Positions 15,283 to 23,412 of a DNA stretch of 39,512 nt are shown here, piece by piece. Under the pieces are notes generated by a model, which saw only the letters and a program-made list of their open reading frames with translations, was not told the origin of the DNA and made no database searches. The stretch is taken from the NCBI GenBank assembly GCA_903832395.1, contig CAILBF010000061.1, forward strand, positions 1 to 39,512, read 5' to 3'. This DNA comes from an uncultured Actinomycetes bacterium (GTDB lineage Bacteria > Actinomycetota > Actinomycetes > Nanopelagicales > Nanopelagicaceae). The position numbers were made by a program, and so were the translations under genes. The number at the start of each line of letters is the position of its first letter. Position 1 is the stretch's first letter.

Positions 15283-18200
15283 TGCCATTAGATCCAACGA
15301 TTAAATCGGTTCTAGTCATCGGTAGTGGCCCTATCGTTATTGGCCAAGCTTGTGAGTTCGATTATTCCGGAACACAGGCCTGTCGAGTTCTTCGCGAAGA
15401 GGGCATTCGCGTCATTCTTGTGAATTCCAATCCAGCAACGATCATGACCGACCCTGAGTTTGCCGATGCAACATATATTGAGCCAATTACTCCAGAAGTC
15501 ATTGAAAAAATAATTGCCCATGAAAAACCCGATGCGGTATTGGCAACGCTGGGTGGACAGACGGCGCTAAATGCCGCGATAGGTTTATTTGAGCGCGGAA
15601 CATTAGCGAAGTATGGCGTTGCATTGATTGGTGCAGATGTTGCTGCGATTCAGCGCGGAGAAAACCGCGAACTGTTCCGAGGAATCGTTGAAAAAGTTGG
15701 TGGCGAGTCAGCTAAGTCGATTATCTGTCACACGATGGAAGAGATTTTCATCGCAGTGCAATCACTGAACTATCCAGTTGTGGTGCGACCTTCATTTACT
15801 ATGGGTGGTCTTGGCTCAGGTATCGCATTTGATGAAATCGAACTTCGTCAAATAGCTGGGGCTGGACTGCGGCACAGCCCAACATCTGAGGTTCTTCTTG
15901 AAGAGTCGATCATTGGGTGGAAAGAGTACGAACTAGAGGTTATGCGTGATCGCAAAGATAACGTGGTTATCGTGTGCAGTATTGAAAACCTCGATCCAAT
16001 GGGAGTTCACACAGGTGATTCAATAACCGTGGCTCCGGCTATGACTTTGACCGATGTTGAGTATCAGAAACTGCGTGATTTATCCCTTGATATTATCCGT
16101 GAAGTTGGCGTTGATACAGGTGGCTGTAACATCCAATTCGCAATTAACCCAGCTAATGGGCGGATTATTGTTATTGAAATGAATCCACGAGTATCGCGTT
16201 CAAGTGCTTTAGCATCAAAAGCCACTGGCTTCCCAATTGCCAAGATAGCTACGAAGTTAGCGATTGGTTATACGTTGGATGAGATTCAAAACGATATTAC
16301 GAAAGTTACTCCTGCTTCATTTGAACCAACCTTGGACTACGTAGTTGTGAAAGTTCCACGTTTTGCCTTTGAAAAATTTGCGGATGCCGATCCACGATTA
16401 ACCACCACCATGAAGAGTGTTGGCGAGGCTATGGCAATTGGCCGATCTTTTTCCGAAGCTCTCATGAAGGCGCTACGTTCACTAGAGCGCAAAGAGGCGA
16501 TATTTGCGTGGCCGACAGTGAGCGCCAATGAGAAGAACGAACTTCTGCAATCAATGCAAATTCCAACAGAGTACCGTTTGCAGCAAGTGCAACGTGCGCT
16601 GTGGGGCGGGGCAACGATTTATGAGGTTTTCAACGCTTGCAAGATTGACCCTTGGTATTTGCGTCAAATTGAAATTATTAATCAACATGCCGCTCTTATT
16701 TCCCTACCTGGGGATTTGAGTTTACAGATCCTCAAAGATGCCAAATCGGCAGGTTTCTCAGATGCTCAAATTGCAGAGTTACGAGGCATCAGTGAAGATG
16801 AAGTCCGACGGTTACGACATCACTTTGGACTTCGCCCCGTCTATAAAACCGTTGATACATGTGCCGCCGAATTCGAAGCTTTCACCCCGTATCACTACTC
16901 AAGTTATGAAGAAGAAAGTGAAGTCCGAACACGCACTACGCCAGCAGTCATAATCTTAGGAAGCGGGCCTAATCGCATCGGCCAGGGAATCGAATTTGAT
17001 TATTCATGCGTGCATGCATCTTTTGCACTACGCGCAGCCGGATATGAAACCATCATGATTAACTGCAATCCAGAGACAGTGTCGACTGATTACGACACAA
17101 GCAACCGACTCTATTTCGAACCGCTTACACTCGAGGATGTTCTGGAAGTCATTGCGGCAGAGAGCGCAGCTGGCCCACTACTTGGCGTCATTACTCAATT
17201 GGGCGGGCAGACACCTTTGGGGCTGGCTGCCGGCTTGAAAGCTAATGGCGTAACTATTTTGGGTACGAGCCCTGAAGCAATCAATTTAGCTGAAGAGCGC
17301 GGAGCTTTTGGCGATATCTTGGCCCAGCAGGGTTTGAACGCCCCAGAGTTTGGAATGGCTTCATCCGAGTTAGAGGCGATAACTATTGCCACTCGCATCG
17401 GTTACCCAGTTCTCGTTCGCCCATCCTTTGTTTTAGGTGGTCGTGGAATGGAAATTGTTTATGACGATGGCGCGCTCGGTGGTTTCATTACGCGCGCTAC
17501 CGATATCACGCCAGATCATCCAGTTTTAGTTGATCGTTTTCTCGATAGCGCAATTGAAATCGATGTTGACGCGCTATTTGATGGCACTGAACTCTTTCTT
17601 GGTGGCGTCATGGAGCACATTGAAGAGGCGGGCATTCATAGTGGTGACAGCGCTTGCGTGCTTCCCTCAATGACAATTACCCCGTCACAGCTAGCTGAGA
17701 TCAAAGTTGCGACAACTAAAATTGCGCAAGGCGTCGGAGTGCTTGGATTAATTAATATTCAATTCGCTATTGCAGATAGTGTTCTATATGTTTTGGAAGC
17801 AAATCCTCGAGCCTCTCGAACAGTTCCATTTGTAAGCAAAGCAACTGGTATCGCACTAGCTAAAGCGGCCGCCAGAATTTCACTTGGCTCAACTATTGCC
17901 GAGTTGCGCATCGAAGGAATGTTGCCGCTAATCGGTGACGGTGTAGCTAAAGGAATTTCAGTTAAAGAGGCCGTACTTCCGTGGAATCGCTTTCGTCGAA
18001 CCGATGGCCGCGGTGTCGATGCAATTCTCGGTCCAGAGATGCGCTCCACTGGCGAAGTCATGGGAATCTCACCCGGCTTTGGTGAGAGCTATGCCAAATC
18101 TCAAATTGCCGCCTTTGGGCCGCTTCCAAAACATGGAACCGTCTTTATCTCACTGGCGGACAAGGACAAAGCATCGGGAATCGATGCCGCCAAAGGTCTG

Positions 18201-18542
18201 GCCGCTCTTGGTTTTACTATTTTGGCCACAGAAGGTACTTCAAAGTATTTAATTGAGCATGGTGTGGTTTCAATCGCAGTTCGCAAGAACTCAGATGGCA
18301 CAGGGCCTATGGGGGAGCGCACCATCGTTGAAATCATTAATTCGGGAGACATTGACTTGGTTATTAATACACCTGTTGGACGGGGCACGCGCGCCGATGG
18401 TTGGCTTATTCGCACAGCCGCTGTTCAGCGCTCCATCCCAATCATTACCACTACAGCAGGTTTCAATGCTGCAGTAGAAGGCATACGTTTTCTACAATCA
18501 AACGAGCCTTCGATTAAACCTTTGCAGGAGTGGTTGGCATAG
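15282..18542 (+). CDS. carB: Carbamoyl-phosphate synthase large subunit
   Basis: ATP-dependent synthesis of carbamoyl phosphate from bicarbonate and ammonia (1086 residues). Two homologous ATP-grasp halves are visible: the first opens with 'VLVIGSGPIVIGQACEFDYS' and the second with 'IILGSGPNRIGQGIEFDYS' (about residue 560). Each has an 'RPSF..GG.G' loop ('VVRPSFTMGGLGSG', 'LVRPSFVLGGRGME') and an ExNPR motif ('IEMNPRVSRSSALASK', 'LEANPRASRTVPFVSK'). The C-terminal allosteric MGS-like domain starts near 945 ('TVFISLADKDKASGIDAA'), so UMP control is plausible. Full length. Confidence 0.98.
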   Translation: MPLDPTIKSVLVIGSGPIVIGQACEFDYSGTQACRVLREEGIRVILVNSNPATIMTDPEFADATYIEPITPEVIEKIIAHEKPDAVLATLGGQTALNAAIGLFERGTLAKYGVALIGADVAAIQRGENRELFRGIVEKVGGESAKSIICHTMEEIFIAVQSLNYPVVVRPSFTMGGLGSGIAFDEIELRQIAGAGLRHSPTSEVLLEESIIGWKEYELEVMRDRKDNVVIVCSIENLDPMGVHTGDSITVAPAMTLTDVEYQKLRDLSLDIIREVGVDTGGCNIQFAINPANGRIIVIEMNPRVSRSSALASKATGFPIAKIATKLAIGYTLDEIQNDITKVTPASFEPTLDYVVVKVPRFAFEKFADADPRLTTTMKSVGEAMAIGRSFSEALMKALRSLERKEAIFAWPTVSANEKNELLQSMQIPTEYRLQQVQRALWGGATIYEVFNACKIDPWYLRQIEIINQHAALISLPGDLSLQILKDAKSAGFSDAQIAELRGISEDEVRRLRHHFGLRPVYKTVDTCAAEFEAFTPYHYSSYEEESEVRTRTTPAVIILGSGPNRIGQGIEFDYSCVHASFALRAAGYETIMINCNPETVSTDYDTSNRLYFEPLTLEDVLEVIAAESAAGPLLGVITQLGGQTPLGLAAGLKANGVTILGTSPEAINLAEERGAFGDILAQQGLNAPEFGMASSELEAITIATRIGYPVLVRPSFVLGGRGMEIVYDDGALGGFITRATDITPDHPVLVDRFLDSAIEIDVDALFDGTELFLGGVMEHIEEAGIHSGDSACVLPSMTITPSQLAEIKVATTKIAQGVGVLGLINIQFAIADSVLYVLEANPRASRTVPFVSKATGIALAKAAARISLGSTIAELRIEGMLPLIGDGVAKGISVKEAVLPWNRFRRTDGRGVDAILGPEMRSTGEVMGISPGFGESYAKSQIAAFGPLPKHGTVFISLADKDKASGIDAAKGLAALGFTILATEGTSKYLIEHGVVSIAVRKNSDGTGPMGERTIVEIINSGDIDLVINTPVGRGTRADGWLIRTAAVQRSIPIITTTAGFNAAVEGIRFLQSNEPSIKPLQEWLA

Positions 18543-18544
18543 AT

Positions 18545-19381
18545 ATGAGTCAGATTAATAAAAATGCCAAGGCGATAAGCGCGACGTTAGTGAGCAATAA
18601 ACGCGTTGGGCAGTACCACCAATTGATTATTAACGTTGGTGATATTGCGAGTGTGTGCAAACCAGGTAACTTCGTTGCAATAAGTGTTGGCGGAGACAGT
18701 TCGAGAATGGTGTTGCGACGCGCATTTGCGATCTCCCGAGTTTCTACCAACTCTACTTTTGGCGGAACAATGGAGCTCATCGTTGCTCCCCATGGTTCTG
18801 GTAGTAAATGGTTATGCGCACAAGCTGAAGGCGCGATTTTGGATGTCGTTGCCCCCTTAGGAACGGCCTTTGGAATTCCAACAGAACCGGTACAGGTTTT
18901 GTTGGTTGGCGGCGGGTATGGATCAGCTCCACTATTTGGTTTAGCTGAAGTTCTTAACGCACGAGGTTGCCGCGTAGACATGCTGCTTGGCGCCAGTACG
19001 GCAGCAAAAATTTATGCGCCCATGGAGGGCAAACGTTCCGTTAATTCACTTCGAATTTATACCGAAGACGGTTCGATGGGACAGTTGGGCCGCGTAACCG
19101 ATCCAATTGCCTCGCTCATAGCCGATCTCAATATCGCCGTCATTTACTCGTGCGGACCAATGGGGATGTTATCTGCCATTAATTCAATTACTAATGGCAC
19201 CGAAGTTGTTCATCAATGTGCAGTTGAAGAGTCAATGGCCTGTGGAATTGGTATCTGCATGACTTGCGTTATTCCGGTCGCCGATGAGTCTGGAAACATT
19301 GCAATGCTCCGTAGCTGTATCGACGGGCCTGTCATGGATGGCGCATCAGTAGCGTGGGACAAAGTGGGTCAGGTTCTATGA
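18545..19381 (+). CDS. pyrK: Dihydroorotate dehydrogenase B electron transfer subunit
   Basis: FAD/[2Fe-2S] subunit that passes electrons from dihydroorotate via PyrD to NAD+ (278 residues). A ferredoxin-reductase-like FAD domain ('VLRRAFAISRVS') is followed by an NAD-binding part with 'VGGGYGSAPLFGLAEVL' and a C-terminal cluster motif. The cluster ligands are Cys233, Cys238, Cys241 and Cys258 (CxxxxCxxC then C; 'ACGIGICMTC'). I place the start at the ATG 2 nt after the carB stop; an in-frame GTG at 18530 next to AGGAG is an alternative. It overlaps pyrD by 4 nt. Its presence implies a class 1B enzyme. Confidence 0.93.
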   Translation: MSQINKNAKAISATLVSNKRVGQYHQLIINVGDIASVCKPGNFVAISVGGDSSRMVLRRAFAISRVSTNSTFGGTMELIVAPHGSGSKWLCAQAEGAILDVVAPLGTAFGIPTEPVQVLLVGGGYGSAPLFGLAEVLNARGCRVDMLLGASTAAKIYAPMEGKRSVNSLRIYTEDGSMGQLGRVTDPIASLIADLNIAVIYSCGPMGMLSAINSITNGTEVVHQCAVEESMACGIGICMTCVIPVADESGNIAMLRSCIDGPVMDGASVAWDKVGQVL

Positions 19382-20316
19382 CGACTGTCGATTTCTCAAC
19401 GACCCTTGGAAATGTTTGGTTCCCATCTCCGGTATTTACGGCAAGTGGTTGCGCCAGTTCGGGGCGTGAATTAGCTCAATTTTTCCCCCTCAATTCAATT
19501 GGTGGAGTAGTCACGAAATCAATTATGAGCAAAGCGCGTTTGGGTCGTCCAACCCCGCGAATGGCCGAGACGCCAAGTGGCATGCTCAATTCAATTGGCT
19601 TACAAGGGCCGGGAATCGATGCCTTTATTGCAAAAGATATTCCCTATTTAATCGAGCAAAAAGCGCGCATCATCGTCTCCATTGCAGGCGAAACCGTTGA
19701 AGAGTATGCAACGCTGGCACGAAAACTTCGCCCGGTTGCAGGTATTAGTGCAATTGAAGTCAATATTTCCTGTCCGAATGTTGAAAACCGAGGCTTAGTA
19801 TTTGCATGCGATATCGATGCTTCACGCCGTGTTGTCGATGGTGTACGACGCACTATTGGCGGAGAACTTCCAATTATTGTCAAACTATCTCCCGATGTAA
19901 CTGATTTAGTCTCAATCGCAAAAGCAGTTGTTGATGCTGGCGCAGATGGATTGGCGCTCATTAACACGGTTCTTGGAATGGTCATTAATTTAGACACCAT
20001 GCGTCCGCACTTAGGTGGAAGGACTGGCGGACTATCAGGACCAGCTATTAGACCGATTGCTGTTCGTGCAATTTATCAAGTTCATGCGGCACTACCGAAC
20101 GTTCCAATTTTAGGAATGGGCGGGGTATCAAGCGGAAGAGATGCCCTTGAAATGATTGCAGCCGGCGCACGTGGGGTCTCGGTAGGAACAGCTAGTTTTG
20201 GAAATCCGAATGCACTTATTAAAATCCAGGATGAGTTACGGGCGTTGCTCATTGAAAAGGGCTTCAGTTCGCTTCGCGATGCCGTTGGTTTTGCCCACCG
20301 CGTAGAGGAGAATTAA
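19378..20316 (+). CDS. pyrD: Dihydroorotate dehydrogenase B (NAD+), catalytic subunit
   Basis: FMN-dependent oxidation of dihydroorotate to orotate (312 residues). The start is the ATG overlapping the pyrK stop (ATGA), giving 'MTTVDFSTTLGNVWFPSPVF'; the frame opens 8 codons earlier, but those lie in pyrK. The class 1 catalytic cysteine is Cys132 in 'EVNISCPNVENRG'; 'IIVKLSPDV', 'INTVLGMVINLDT' and 'GGLSGPAIRPIAVRAIY' are FMN and substrate signatures. It lacks the N-terminal membrane helix of class 2 enzymes, consistent with partnership with PyrK. Confidence 0.95.
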   Translation: MTTVDFSTTLGNVWFPSPVFTASGCASSGRELAQFFPLNSIGGVVTKSIMSKARLGRPTPRMAETPSGMLNSIGLQGPGIDAFIAKDIPYLIEQKARIIVSIAGETVEEYATLARKLRPVAGISAIEVNISCPNVENRGLVFACDIDASRRVVDGVRRTIGGELPIIVKLSPDVTDLVSIAKAVVDAGADGLALINTVLGMVINLDTMRPHLGGRTGGLSGPAIRPIAVRAIYQVHAALPNVPILGMGGVSSGRDALEMIAAGARGVSVGTASFGNPNALIKIQDELRALLIEKGFSSLRDAVGFAHRVEEN

Positions 20317-21020
20317 TGAACACAAAGGCGCCGATAGTTCTAGCCGTTGATACGTCGGATTTAAATACTGCAATAAATTGGGTGAAGGCTACCGAAGGTG
20401 TGGTCGAAGTCTACAAACTCGGGCTGGAATTCTTTCTTACTTTTGGAGGCGATGGCGTCCGAGCAATCACCGATCAAACCGATAGTGCTATTTTTTTGGA
20501 TTTAAAGCTCCATGACATTCCGCATACGGTTAGCGGTGCTGCCCGGGCAATTTCATCGCTGCGTCCAAAATATTTAACGGTTCATGCTTCCGGCGGAAGT
20601 GCGATGATTGCAGCGGCAGTTGAAGCCGTACCTTCGACCCACGTGACCGGTGTGACGATTCTGACCTCACTGTCTGAAAGCGATGTGGCAGCAATAGGTT
20701 TTAGCGCAAATGCATTGGAGAGCGCAGTGGGACTTGCGAAATTGGCTGTCTCCAGCGGTGCTCGCGCCATCGTCTGTTCACCGCTTGAGATTCTTGCAAT
20801 TCGCTCGGCTCTCGGTGATGCCACAACGATTATTACTCCTGGAGTTCGACCGGCAGATTCGGCCACTAGCGATGATCAAACGCGAACCATGACTCCACGT
20901 GAGGCGATAGATAGAGGTGCAAACCTTGTTGTTATTGGTCGTCCAATCACCTCGGCTTGGAGCGACGGCGCCAGTGCAATGCGAGAACGCGCTTTGGCGA
21001 TTGGCGCCCAGATTCTTTAA
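20316..21020 (+). CDS. pyrF: Orotidine 5'-phosphate decarboxylase
   Basis: Decarboxylates OMP to UMP, the last step of the pathway (234 residues; TIM barrel). Motif 'IFLDLKLHDIPHTVSGA' carries the catalytic Asp-Lys-Asp set, 'LTVHASGGSAMIAAAV' and 'IITPGVRPADSAT' are phosphate-binding signatures, and 'LVVIGRPITSAW' closes the barrel. A strong GAGGAG ribosome binding site precedes its ATG, which also overlaps the pyrD stop. pyrE, needed for the preceding step, is not in this window. Confidence 0.96.
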   Translation: MNTKAPIVLAVDTSDLNTAINWVKATEGVVEVYKLGLEFFLTFGGDGVRAITDQTDSAIFLDLKLHDIPHTVSGAARAISSLRPKYLTVHASGGSAMIAAAVEAVPSTHVTGVTILTSLSESDVAAIGFSANALESAVGLAKLAVSSGARAIVCSPLEILAIRSALGDATTIITPGVRPADSATSDDQTRTMTPREAIDRGANLVVIGRPITSAWSDGASAMRERALAIGAQIL

Positions 21021-21036
21021 ACAAGGCTTTGTAGTC

Positions 21037-21042
21037 TAGATT
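21037..21042 (+). promoter_or_regulatory. Putative leaderless -10 element (TAGATT) for the mIHF-guanylate kinase gene
   Basis: TAGATT ends exactly 6 nt before the ATG at 21049 and the intervening bases (TCTTCC) cannot act as a ribosome binding site. It sits in the 28-nt gap after pyrF and suggests a separate leaderless transcript in addition to read-through from the pyr operon. Confidence 0.5.
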
Positions 21043-21048
21043 TCTTCC

Positions 21049-21921
21049 ATGGGCGCACCTCCGATTCTTACACCAGAACAACGTGCAGCCGCCCTGGCTA
21101 AAGCCGCCCAATCACGCAAACGCAGAGCTGAAGTTAAAATCAAAATTAAGCGTGGTGAGTTTTCAATTGATACAGTTTTAGAGATTGCCGCTAATGAAGA
21201 GGCAGTTGCAAAGATGCGCGTCCGTGAACTTCTCGAGGCACTTACCGGCGTTGGAAAAGTTCGGGCAAGTTCTTTGATGGAACGGCTAAAGATTTCGCCA
21301 ACACGTAGAATTGGTGGTTTAGGGCGACATCAGATTAAGGAACTGCGAAACGAGTTTATGAAATCATCACATGCGATCACTCCAGGCAAGCTTCTGGTTC
21401 TTTCAGGCCCCGGGGGAGTCGGCAAAAGTACGGTGGCTAGTCGATTGCGCGCCTCGGGAGATTTTTGGGTGAGCGTTTCTGCAACTACGAGATCGCCTCG
21501 AACGAATGAGCACGATGGTGTCGACTATTTCTTTATTACTGACGAAGAGTTCTCTCGAATGGTTCGCAGCGATGAGTTTCTAGAATGGGCAGAGTTTGCT
21601 GGTAATCGATATGGAACCCCGAGCGGACCGGTTGAAGAGGCTTTACTTGCTGGACGCAATGTTTTATTGGAGATTGAGATAGATGGCGCAAAGCAAGTAA
21701 AAGCGCATCTGCCGCAATCGGTTTTAGTATTTTTAGAGCCTCCAACCTGGGAAGAGTTAGTCTCACGGCTTGAGGGTCGCGGTACAGATAGTCCCGATAG
21801 ACGAGCCGAACGCTTGCAATTAGCCCAGGATGAGCTAGCCGCAGCCTCTTTTTTTGACGTGGTCATCGTCAATGATCAGGTCGAGCGGGTCGTTGAACAA
21901 CTGATAGGATTGACCTCTTGA
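21049..21921 (+). CDS. gmk: mIHF-guanylate kinase fusion protein
   Basis: A 290-residue protein joining two normally separate genes in one frame. Residues 1-103 match the actinobacterial integration host factor mIHF: basic helical N-terminus ('LTPEQRAAALAKAAQSRKRR') and the DNA-binding H2TH part 'GVGKVRASSLMERLKISPTR' then RIGGLG. Residues from about 111 are a full guanylate kinase (GMP + ATP to GDP + ADP): P-loop 'LSGPGGVGKST' (118-128), GMP-binding 'SVSATTRSPRTNEHDGVDYF', 'GNRYGTPSGPVEEAL', and lid 'RLEGRGTDSPDRRAERL'. The linker is under 10 residues. An internal ATG (codon 104, 21358) could make free kinase. In most actinobacteria mihF and gmk are adjacent genes. Confidence 0.92.
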   Translation: MGAPPILTPEQRAAALAKAAQSRKRRAEVKIKIKRGEFSIDTVLEIAANEEAVAKMRVRELLEALTGVGKVRASSLMERLKISPTRRIGGLGRHQIKELRNEFMKSSHAITPGKLLVLSGPGGVGKSTVASRLRASGDFWVSVSATTRSPRTNEHDGVDYFFITDEEFSRMVRSDEFLEWAEFAGNRYGTPSGPVEEALLAGRNVLLEIEIDGAKQVKAHLPQSVLVFLEPPTWEELVSRLEGRGTDSPDRRAERLQLAQDELAAASFFDVVIVNDQVERVVEQLIGLTS

Positions 21922-21951
21922 CCAGGGCAAACACATATATATGAGCGGGGA

Positions 21952-22206
21952 ATGACTATGGATGGCATTACAAATCCACCAATTGATGAGCTTCTTGAAA
22001 AGAGTGGCTCTAAGTACAGCCTCGTTCTCTATGCCGCTAAGCGCGCACGCCAAATCAATGCCTATTACTCACAACTTGGAGAGGGCCTTCTGGAATACGT
22101 AGGACCACTAGTTGAGACACACGTTCATGAGAAGCCACTATCTATCGCACTACGCGAAATCAATGAAGGCTTGCTCACGATTGAAAATCTAGAACCAACC
22201 GCTTAA
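21952..22206 (+). CDS. rpoZ: DNA-directed RNA polymerase omega subunit
   Basis: Assembly and stability subunit of RNA polymerase (84 residues). 'GITNPPIDELLEKSGSKYSL' followed by 'VLYAAKRARQINAYYSQLG' and 'EKPLSIALREINEGLL' are near-identical to actinobacterial omega proteins. The start could be the ATG at 21952 or the one two codons later at 21958; GGGG just upstream spaces better for the second, while TATATATGAG about 8 nt upstream could be a -10 for an almost leaderless message from the first. It follows gmk in the usual mihF-gmk-rpoZ-coaBC-metK-priA order. Confidence 0.95.
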   Translation: MTMDGITNPPIDELLEKSGSKYSLVLYAAKRARQINAYYSQLGEGLLEYVGPLVETHVHEKPLSIALREINEGLLTIENLEPTA

Positions 22207-22223
22207 ATAGTTTTTAATCGCCT

Positions 22224-23408
22224 ATGTCTTCCACAACTCGTGAGGTTATTCTCGGAGTGGGAGCAGGGATTGCCGCTTATAAATCATGTGATCTTTTGCG
22301 ACGCCTGCAAGAGCGCGGATATGGCGTAACGGTTGTTCCAACACCAACATCGCTTAACTTTGTAGGTGCAGCAACTTGGCAGGCGCTCTCGGGTCGGCCA
22401 GTGACGACCCAAGTCTGGGAAAATACTCATGAAGTTTCACATATTTCTTTGGCCGAGCGTGCCGATTTCTTTTTAATTGCCCCAGCAACTGCAGATTTGA
22501 TTGCACGAATTGCCGCTGGTCGCGCCGATGATCTTCTGACTAACTTAGTTCTGGCCTCCGATGTTCCCATGTTAATCGTGCCCGCAATGCACCCGAGTAT
22601 GTGGAATGACCCAGCTACGGTTGCGAATGTGGCAACGCTGCGAAAGCGCGGCTATACCGTGATGGAGCCTGAAGTAGGACGTTTAACTGGTACCGATAGT
22701 GGTCAAGGTCGTTTCCCAGAGACTTCCACAATTATTGCTGCGTTGGATGAGATCTCAGGTAATAAACGTGACTTGGTTGGAAAACGAATTCTTATTACGG
22801 GCGGCGGAACGCGTGAGGCGATAGATCCAGTGCGTTTTATCGGTAATCGCTCATCGGGAAAACAGGCTTTGGCCATCGCGCGCAACGCACTCCTGCGCGG
22901 AGCCACGGTAGATCTCATCGCGGCAAATATGGATAGTTCATCGCTGAATGGGGCTCACGTAACTAGCGTTGAGAGCGCCGCCGAAATGCGAGCAGCATTG
23001 GCCATTAGCTTTCCGCTCTGTGACGTACTCATTATGTGCGCAGCAGTTGCAGATGCCAAGCCTGTGCGTAGCGCTATCGAGAAGATCAAGAAATCTCTTT
23101 TCACCTCGATTGAATTAGAGCCAAATCCCGACCTCTTAGCTGAGTTGGGTAAGAGCAAGACCCATCAGATCATGATTGGTTTTGCCGCAGAAACGAGCGA
23201 GCTTCGTGAATCGGCCCGGGCTAAATTGCTGGCTAAAGGCTTAGATGTTATCTATGTCAACGACGTCAGCGGTGGCGCAATATTCGGAAAAGACACCACG
23301 CAGGGTATGATTCTCACACGCACTGGTGCGGATATAGCGCTCAAGGAAGTCTCCAAAGACGCTCTCGCAAATCTACTCCTTGATCACGCCAACCGGCAGT
23401 TAGGTTAA
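22224..23408 (+). CDS. coaBC: Bifunctional phosphopantothenoylcysteine decarboxylase / phosphopantothenate-cysteine ligase
   Basis: Two consecutive steps of coenzyme A synthesis in one 394-residue protein. The FMN-dependent CoaC domain (about 1-180) has 'GVGAGIAAYKSCDLLRRLQE', catalytic His73 in 'SHISLAERADF' and 'PAMHPSMW', where the Asn of E. coli PAMN is His123. The cysteine of the E. coli loop is Ser159 (GTDSGQGR). Both variants are also known from mycobacteria. The CoaB domain starts near 187 with 'ILITGGGTREAIDPVRFIGN' then RSSGKQA, and contains 'MCAAVADAKP' and 'IMIGFAAETSEL'. A TTTAAT 5 nt before the ATG could be a -10. Confidence 0.95.
   Translation: MSSTTREVILGVGAGIAAYKSCDLLRRLQERGYGVTVVPTPTSLNFVGAATWQALSGRPVTTQVWENTHEVSHISLAERADFFLIAPATADLIARIAAGRADDLLTNLVLASDVPMLIVPAMHPSMWNDPATVANVATLRKRGYTVMEPEVGRLTGTDSGQGRFPETSTIIAALDEISGNKRDLVGKRILITGGGTREAIDPVRFIGNRSSGKQALAIARNALLRGATVDLIAANMDSSSLNGAHVTSVESAAEMRAALAISFPLCDVLIMCAAVADAKPVRSAIEKIKKSLFTSIELEPNPDLLAELGKSKTHQIMIGFAAETSELRESARAKLLAKGLDVIYVNDVSGGAIFGKDTTQGMILTRTGADIALKEVSKDALANLLLDHANRQLG
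23401..23406 (+). promoter_or_regulatory. Putative leaderless -10 element (TAGGTT) for metK
   Basis: TAGGTT ends exactly 6 nt before the metK ATG, and the intervening AAAAAT contains no ribosome binding site. It overlaps the last codons of coaBC. This fits a leaderless metK transcript; no -35 is evident. Confidence 0.4.
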
Positions 23409-23412
23409 AAAT

